A stretch of DNA of 64,000 bases from Lophium mytilinum. Its lineage: Eukaryota > Ascomycota > Dothideomycetes > Mytilinidiales > Mytilinidiaceae. The translations under genes and the position numbers were made by a program. Under the pieces are notes generated by a model. That model worked only from the letters and a program-made list of their open reading frames with translations. It was not told the DNA's origin and did not search any database. Below, in pieces: positions 58,190 through 64,000 of this stretch (the first letter of the stretch is position 1; each line of letters opens with the position of its first letter). The DNA is taken from contig MU004183.1 of NCBI GenBank assembly GCA_010093605.1, forward strand, positions 1,178,001 to 1,242,000, in the 5' to 3' direction.

Positions 58190-58908
58190 GGCTGACTTTC
58201 AAAGGCTCCTGCTGATAGCAGCTGTGGCACGTCTTCGAGGCATTGCGCCACGCCCATGAGGGGGTTCTCCTGCAACTTTCTGCGGGGGCGGGTTTGTGTC
58301 TTAAGATTCGTGGAGCTTCAAGATGGTGATTCATGATGGATAGTTCCCTGTGGGCTAATGTGGTTTCCTATCGGTGTTTAGCGGCCTGGTATGAAATACT
58401 CTAGTGTCCTTTTCCTACCAACTCCTTCAATTCTGACCCTGGGTCCTCGGCTTGGGACATAGCGTTCTGTCATAGGGTTATTTCCTTTGTATAGATACCC
58501 AGTCGAGCATCGGTTCTCAACGAATATGAAGTACTTGGAGTACTTGTTACAAAGTTTCTCACATGCTTCATACTCAAGTGCCCGGGTGAGGTTACTACTT
58601 CGTCAGTTTCAACAGTCCAAAGCCCCAACCAGGTGTCGCATAATTCGTTCACAAACCCCAGGCAGCCGTATTTTGGTCCACGTATCGTAATGACCTGGCA
58701 CCAAAGCATCTCCTAAAGTATGTGGGTTGACCTTCTATTTCCAGAAATCCGATTTGGTTTTTTGATGTGTGTCCAAACAGCCCAGGTAGTGGGATATAAA
58801 CGTAAAAGCTCTTTTGTACTATTTCCAGACCTCTAGGATAATTTCAAAAAACATCTGATGGTGCTACAACATCATACTCTACCTATACAGACCTCAGTTG
58901 TCAATTCC
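58190..58908. other. Intergenic between convergent genes
   Basis: About 720 bases holding the 3' ends of the RNA-binding gene and the hydrolase gene. No gene recognised. Confidence 0.5.
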
Positions 58909-60010
58909 TCATAGCCTTTCTTTCGATTTACAGGGCCGGTAATCATAATGCCAGTCGTCTCTCGCCAGGTCGGCCCGAATCTGATAGTTTACTTCAGCGT
59001 CCTCCACGATGGCCATATCGAGTTCAGCGACAGCCATCCCTTCAGCACAAGTGCCTAGCCGTGTCAAAGGCCCAACGTAGGGAGCGACAACCTGTGACAG
59101 GCCGGCGTATCCCCGGCCTGGGGGGCCTCCTGCATTGGCAAACACAATCGCTGTGATGAGAAGTCAGCGACAAATAGAATTTCCCACAAACGAGATTCCT
59201 ACCGCAGGTGTTTTCAAAGGTCCTTGAGGTAAGTGTGCTATCAAGGAACAAAGCCTCGGCGTTCGCATTGTGTGCGATACCGAACTTTGAGCAGTCATTC
59301 AGAGTCCCTTCACCTCAGGTCAGCTTGGCCCCCTGTTTAGTGCGAGCACTTATTTTGGTTCTTACAAAATGTAGGAATGATGACAATCTTAGCTCCCTGT
59401 GATATCATCTCCCTGAAAGCTTCAGGAAAGGCAAGATCCCAGCATATGAGCATTCCGACCTTGCCAAGTGGCGTGTCGAACACGCCATGAACGTCCCGGC
59501 CGGACGACGTTAGATGATCTCTTTCTGGTCCCCTGGGTGCTCTGTTAGCCAGAGCATGATGTTGGTATAAGAGAATATACTCACCATAGGTTCTTCTTTA
59601 CGTATTTCCCAATGATCTCTCCCTGCTGATCAATGAAATACGCAACGTTCAAAAGCCTGTCTCCTTCTTTCTCGGCGCCCCTGTGCCATTCAACGATCGT
59701 TCCGGGCACAATGCATATTCCGCACTCTTTGGCTAGAGCGCGGTACTTGTTGAGGTAGGTTTCCCACTGGCCGCATAGCTCGAGGAATTTGGGGTCTTTC
59801 GGGACCCAATTTGTCAGGTGATATTCTGGGAGGACGACGAGCTCTGCGCCCAGCGTCGCTGCAGAGCGAATGAAAGTCTCTGCTTTACCAAAATTGCTCT
59901 CGATTTGCATGGGCTGGGAAAGGACAGTCAGGGTCAGATATCAGATAACATAGCGGACCATTCACCTTTGGGTAGAGCTGAACAACGGCGATCTTGTACA
60001 GTGGCGCCAT
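58909..60010 (-). CDS. Carbon-nitrogen hydrolase (nitrilase superfamily)
   Basis: Exons 60010-59966, 59913-59585, 59532-59366, 59307-59203 and 59150-58909; 295 residues. Catalytic triad of the superfamily is complete: Glu in VLPEYH, Lys in KYVKKNLW, Cys in GMLICWDLAFPE. Other blocks: VVQLYPKP at the start, GKAETFIRSAATLGAELVV, and NAGGPPGRGYAGLS near the end. No signal peptide, so probably cytosolic. These enzymes hydrolyse non-peptide C-N bonds of amides or nitriles; the sequence does not set the substrate, though the LxNW-containing loop and overall layout fit amidase-like rather than aliphatic nitrilase members. Exon boundaries are all supported by frame. Confidence 0.92.
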
Positions 60011-60580
60011 GATTGAAACGAGACTGATCGAAGAGACACAGAGGGCCCACTAAGCTTTTCTTATAAATGTTCCCGCTGAGGTGCTTTTGCGACCTGCTGC
60101 CGCTCCCTGCAGGCATGACTCGGCCGGAGGGGCTTGAGGGGCGATGCTATCGATAAGCCTGACCCGTTTAAGCGATGCCGTGTGAATGGCGTCGTCCGTC
60201 GATGCCACGATGGATTTAATAGCACGCCAGCCGCAAATTTGGACAGGAAAGCATAGTCTGGTGGGTCCGGCACGTCGTTGCCGTTACACGACGCTGGCTA
60301 GGGATGCAGACTGTGGGCGCCATCGCCGCCATAGTGCGGCATATTACTCTCTTTCTCAGACCATATCCGAGGCCGCGAGCGAGGGCCGGTTAAAATGTGC
60401 GGCTCTAACTACGGCCCACCACAAGCCCTATCAGCGCGATATCTCAAAATCCAACGGCACGCTCAGCACGCTTTGACTTGTTGCCCACCGTACTAAACTT
60501 CCACAACCGCGCACGAAATTGCTCCCCTCATCGACAAAGCCGACGACAATACTGCACGCTCTCACCACACCAGCCCCAGG
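60011..60580. other. Divergent promoter region, hydrolase / eIF3L
   Basis: 570 bases between the two starts, with no recognisable gene. Confidence 0.5.
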
Positions 60581-62105
60581 ATGAGTTACCGCAACGGAGA
60601 CACCGCCGTCCGGGCCCCGGCCGACGAGTCTGATGTCGAGGAGGAGGCCCTCGTGAACGACTACCGTGAACAGGTGCAGTACGACGGCGGCTTGGACGAG
60701 CTGGACCGCGTCACGTCGCTTTCCGGGAGCGGGCAAGATATTCATGCGCAGCTGGCGGCCGCCGCGACACCGCTGGAGTTTCAAGCGACGCTGGAGACCA
60801 AGTTTGCGAGCTACGACAACTACTGCAGTTTGTTTCACTTCATCCTGAATTCGGACGGGCCTGTGGACCTGGAGGTTCCTTCGGTGAGAAATGTGCTTTG
60901 ACGGCGTAAGATACATACTGACTGTGGCAGTACTACTGGGCATGGGACGTTATCGACGAGTTCATCTACCAATTCAACAGCTTCTGCAGTTATCGCCAGA
61001 AAATCGCATTGAAGGCGGATAATTTGGAGGAAATACAGCTACTAAGGGATAATCCGAATACGTGGGGATGCTACAGTGTCCTCAACGTCCTATACTCCTT
61101 GATCCAGAGGTCGCAAATCAGTGAGCAACTAGCGGCCATGAAGAGAGGAGAGGAGGGAAGTCTATATGCCGGAGAGTACGGAAACCGGCCGCTGTACAAG
61201 ATGCTGGGATACTTCTCCATCATCGGCCTTCTACGGGTGCACTGTCTTCTCGGAGATTTCAGCCTGGCCCTCAAGACGCTCGACGACATCGAGCTGAACA
61301 AGAAGGCCATGTTCGCACGTGTCATGGCCGCGCACTTCACGACCTACTACTACGTCGGATTCTCCTACATGATGATGCGCCGATATGCCGACGCCATCCG
61401 CATGTTCAGCCACATCCTCGTCTATGTTTCGCGGACAAAGAATTTCCAGAAGGGCGCGCAGTACGACTCCATCACGAAGAAGAACGACCAAATGTACGCA
61501 CTGATTGCCATCTGTGTGGCGTTCCATCCGACTAGGTTGGACGACACTATCCACACCGCCCTGCGCGAGAAGTATGGTGAGCAATTCAACCGCCTCCAGC
61601 GTGGAGGACCTGAAGCTCTCCCGCTGTTCGAGGAGCTCTTCCGCTCCGCATGCCCGAAGTTCATTGCGCCCACACCCCCTGATTTCGACAATCCGGAAAT
61701 CAACATCGATCCGGTGGAGCACCATCTCAAAGTCTTCATGGACGAGGTCAAGAACAATATGTGGTCGCCGACTGTCAAGAGCTACCTAAAGCTTTACACG
61801 ACGATGGATCTAAAGAAGCTGGCCGGATTTCTTGAGGTGGAGCCGAACAAGCTGAGGTGCTGGTTGCTTGTGAACAAGCAGAGGAGTAGGCAGGTGAGAT
61901 GGAGCGAGGGAGGCCTTCTTGAGGGCGAGTTGATCAACAGCAGCGATCTAGACTATGCTATGGAAGGGGTGAGTTGCATTCCTTGGCTGTCATCATTCTT
62001 TGATACAGATGCTAACAATCGTAGGATCTTATCCACGTGTCCGAAGCAAAGGTTGGCAGGAGACTAGTGGACTGGTATCTCCGGAATCTGGCAAGAACCT
62101 ACTAG
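60581..62105 (+). CDS. eIF3L: Translation initiation factor eIF3 subunit L
   Basis: Exons 60581-60883, 60931-61968 and 62025-62105; 473 residues. The PCI-family subunit is recognised by YYWAWDVIDEFIYQFNSFCSYRQK, then WGCYSVLNVLYSLIQRSQI, NRPLYKMLGYFSIIGLLRVHCLLGDF, FVSRTKNFQ-type helices (VYVSRTKNFQ) and the C-terminal winged helix (FMDEVKNNMWSPTVKSYLKLYTTMDLKKLAGFLEVE). eIF3L is absent from S. cerevisiae but present in filamentous fungi and animals; it belongs to the eIF3 octamer core and helps recruit mRNA to the 40S subunit. All three exons are in phase 0. The N-terminal 40 residues are acidic and variable. Confidence 0.95.
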
Positions 62106-63037
62106 GAACCTCCGTGCTTGTTCCCGATTTTATTACGTATTGCATGGTAAGGGATATTGCGCTACAGAGCAGGCAGTGTGACGGGGATTGGCGTTGGTGC
62201 TGGCTAGCAATGGAATACACCAGAAACATGGGCGAGGCCTGCTGTCGGCCGATTGAGCCCTGGTACCATTAAGCAGGTGGTAACAAGTCTAAAGAGCCAA
62301 CGAGATATCTTGTCGATTCATCCCCTTTGGCTTAGTATCATTGGATGAGATATTAACGCTCGTCGAAGTGAAATGGGAGCAGCCTTACGACACGATCAAA
62401 AGCGGAAACTTGGAGAAGCGAGGGTGAATTGATTTGTTTCTTGGAAGCAAAAAAGAAGGATAAGAATCAAAGGATTGCTGCCTAAAAGTTAGACAATACC
62501 CCTATCTATAGTTTATCTTCGATAAGGCCAGGCTGCTTTTCAGATGCGTGAAAATGAAGTGCTTCACGTTGATGGCGGCTAGACGAGGCGCAGGCCGTGA
62601 GTGGACGAGCCTTGTTCTCACTCAACCTCCACGACAACGCAACAGGCTCCACACATGCTAGAAGGCGCTCAAACTGATACCTTGACCAGCTTCTGGCAAA
62701 CAATAACAGCCACGTAACGCCGCCCTGGGTTTCCTTCTTCTGATCCCCCCGCCGATCTGCTCGACAAGCACGTCGTTTCACACCACCGGAGGTCCCTGCT
62801 GTTGCTGGCGGACCAGATTCCAGATTGCGCGTCTGCCCCCCGCGAATCTGCATGTAAAGCAAGTCATCTGCAGGCCATCTGGAGCATTCCACCAAGCTCC
62901 TGCCCTTACGCTCCAGTATCATCTGGGCATCTTGTCCGGGCGAGAAGAGCATTCGAGCGTGTCATCCCTACATCTAGAATACTCCCCCAACACGTTCCCT
63001 CCAGCTCACGCATTCACGATATCAAACACCTCAAGCC
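62106..63037. other. Intergenic, eIF3L 3' side and next gene's promoter
   Basis: About 930 bases. A minus-strand frame of 148 codons (62506-62952) shows no family and no splice context, and is dismissed. Confidence 0.5.
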
Positions 63038-64000
63038 ATGGCTCCTGATTTGAATTCCGTTCCCGCTTCACCGCGTCCCGCTGCAAACTCAGTCTCAGCC
63101 CCACAGCAAAGCTCGCAGCAATCCTCCGCTACAACCTCTCGACGCGCATCGCAGATATTCCCAATGAGCCCACCACCACTGCCTCTGGCGTCCCCAGGCG
63201 GCACGATCCTCGCAGCTTCACAGCATGGTCATCAGCCGTTTCCCCCTCTGAGTCCGAGTCTCACGGGGCCGTTTCCCAGCGTCGATGCCAGCGGAGTGCC
63301 GATGAGACATCCCAGGCCTCTGACCGCAGCCGAACTACATATGGAATGCGAGAAAGAGCAGGAAGCCGTCGTATGTATAGAGTCTCTCTATATGCCAATT
63401 TCTTCACACTCATATACCGCCCTTACTATGAAAACAATACTTCTTTAACCCACTTTACCCCTCGCCAACCCCTCTTCTGTATATAACACTTATTGAAATA
63501 CGCGATATCAGGTCAACCGCCTCACTCGGGAGCTATCCAACCTCAGGGCGCACTCTGCGTCCGTCGCCTCCACCGCCAGCTCTACTTCCAACAACCCAGG
63601 CCTCCTCCTTGACACCTCGGACCCCGCAACCACTCACGGTCCGACCCACCCAACAGCCTCGCGCCGCCACCGCAGCTCGTCAAGTGTCAGCCGTACCTCT
63701 GCAGGTATCCCGCTCAACGCTACGACAGTGGGGATTCCACACCAGCACCGGTATTCGGGTGCGGCACAGCAGGAGCGGGATGCGAGAAGTGCGTCGGTTG
63801 TTTCCACGCCCAGGTATGAAGAGGTGGCGCATTACAAACTTGAGCTGGACGATGCAAAGCGGGAGAATGATATGCTGCGGAGGCGTATCAGAGAGTTGGA
63901 AGGGTTGGTGAGGGAGAGGAGGGGGAGCACGAGTGGAAGTGAGGTTAGTCGGAGGGGAAGGAGCGGTGCTGGAGAACGTGTGGCCGCTGATAGAGAGGCT
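63038..64000 (+). CDS. Coiled-coil protein, 5' part (runs off the window)
   Basis: Exon 1 63038-63370; intron 63371-63511 (GTATGT donor, ATATCAG acceptor); exon 2 from 63512 stays open to the window end. At least 274 residues. The N-terminus is Ser/Pro/Gln-rich (PQQSSQQSSATTSRRASQ, PLPLASPGG). After ECEKEQEAV|VNRLTRELSNL comes a Ser/Thr-rich linker, then a coiled coil (YKLELDDAKRENDMLRRRIRELEGLVRERR) from about residue 217. I do not recognise the gene; the layout (disordered, then helix-rich) is that of conserved fungal proteins of unknown function. The 3' part is missing here. Confidence 0.8.

Noticed and set aside
62506-62952. Minus-strand frame of 148 codons after eIF3L
   Set aside because: No family, no splice sites, and composition unlike the confirmed genes.

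Overview
The window looks like a chromosome arm of a filamentous ascomycete (Pezizomycotina; the mix of genes and AT-rich repeat islands would suit a Dothideomycete, but that rank is inference). Evidence: genes packed on both strands, short introns (mostly 42-90 bases) with CTAAC/CTGAC-like branch points, families restricted to or typical of filamentous fungi, and AT-rich, TpA-rich, ORF-free islands of the kind left by repeat-induced point mutation (RIP).

Layout. Bases 1-1780 hold one small Cys-rich gene. Bases 1780-7450 are an AT-rich island with degenerate LTR-type repeats, GATA/TATC microsatellites and, in its middle, an 849-base terminal-inverted-repeat element of normal GC content (4211-5059). 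From 7672 to 16673 follow an F-box protein, a doubtful small gene, a rhodanese-PTP tyrosine phosphatase and NSE1. From 17327 to 21870 is a second repeat zone: remains of a membrane-protein gene, two solo LTRs with perfect 5-base target duplications bounding an AT-rich block, and a diverged relative of the first inverted-repeat element. The rest (22250-64000) is gene rich: CSM3, THO subunit 1, a homeobox factor with a 3.3 kb gene-free upstream region, eIF4G, a modular Gly/Val-rich small protein, enoyl-CoA hydratase, RER1, a ferric-reductase-like protein, an M28 peptidase-like membrane protein, a short-chain dehydrogenase, a ferroportin-family protein, a Rab GTPase, an RNA-binding protein, a nitrilase-family hydrolase, eIF3L and the 5' part of a coiled-coil protein.

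There is no biosynthetic cluster. Themes are housekeeping: translation (eIF4G, eIF3L), genome stability and mRNA export (NSE1, CSM3, THO), traffic (RER1, Rab), metal handling (ferric reductase, ferroportin), and metabolism. Exon boundaries were worked out by reading splice sites and keeping frame with conserved protein sequence. Four introns appear to be GC-AG introns with a GCAAGT donor, out of about 49 placed, which is more than expected by chance.
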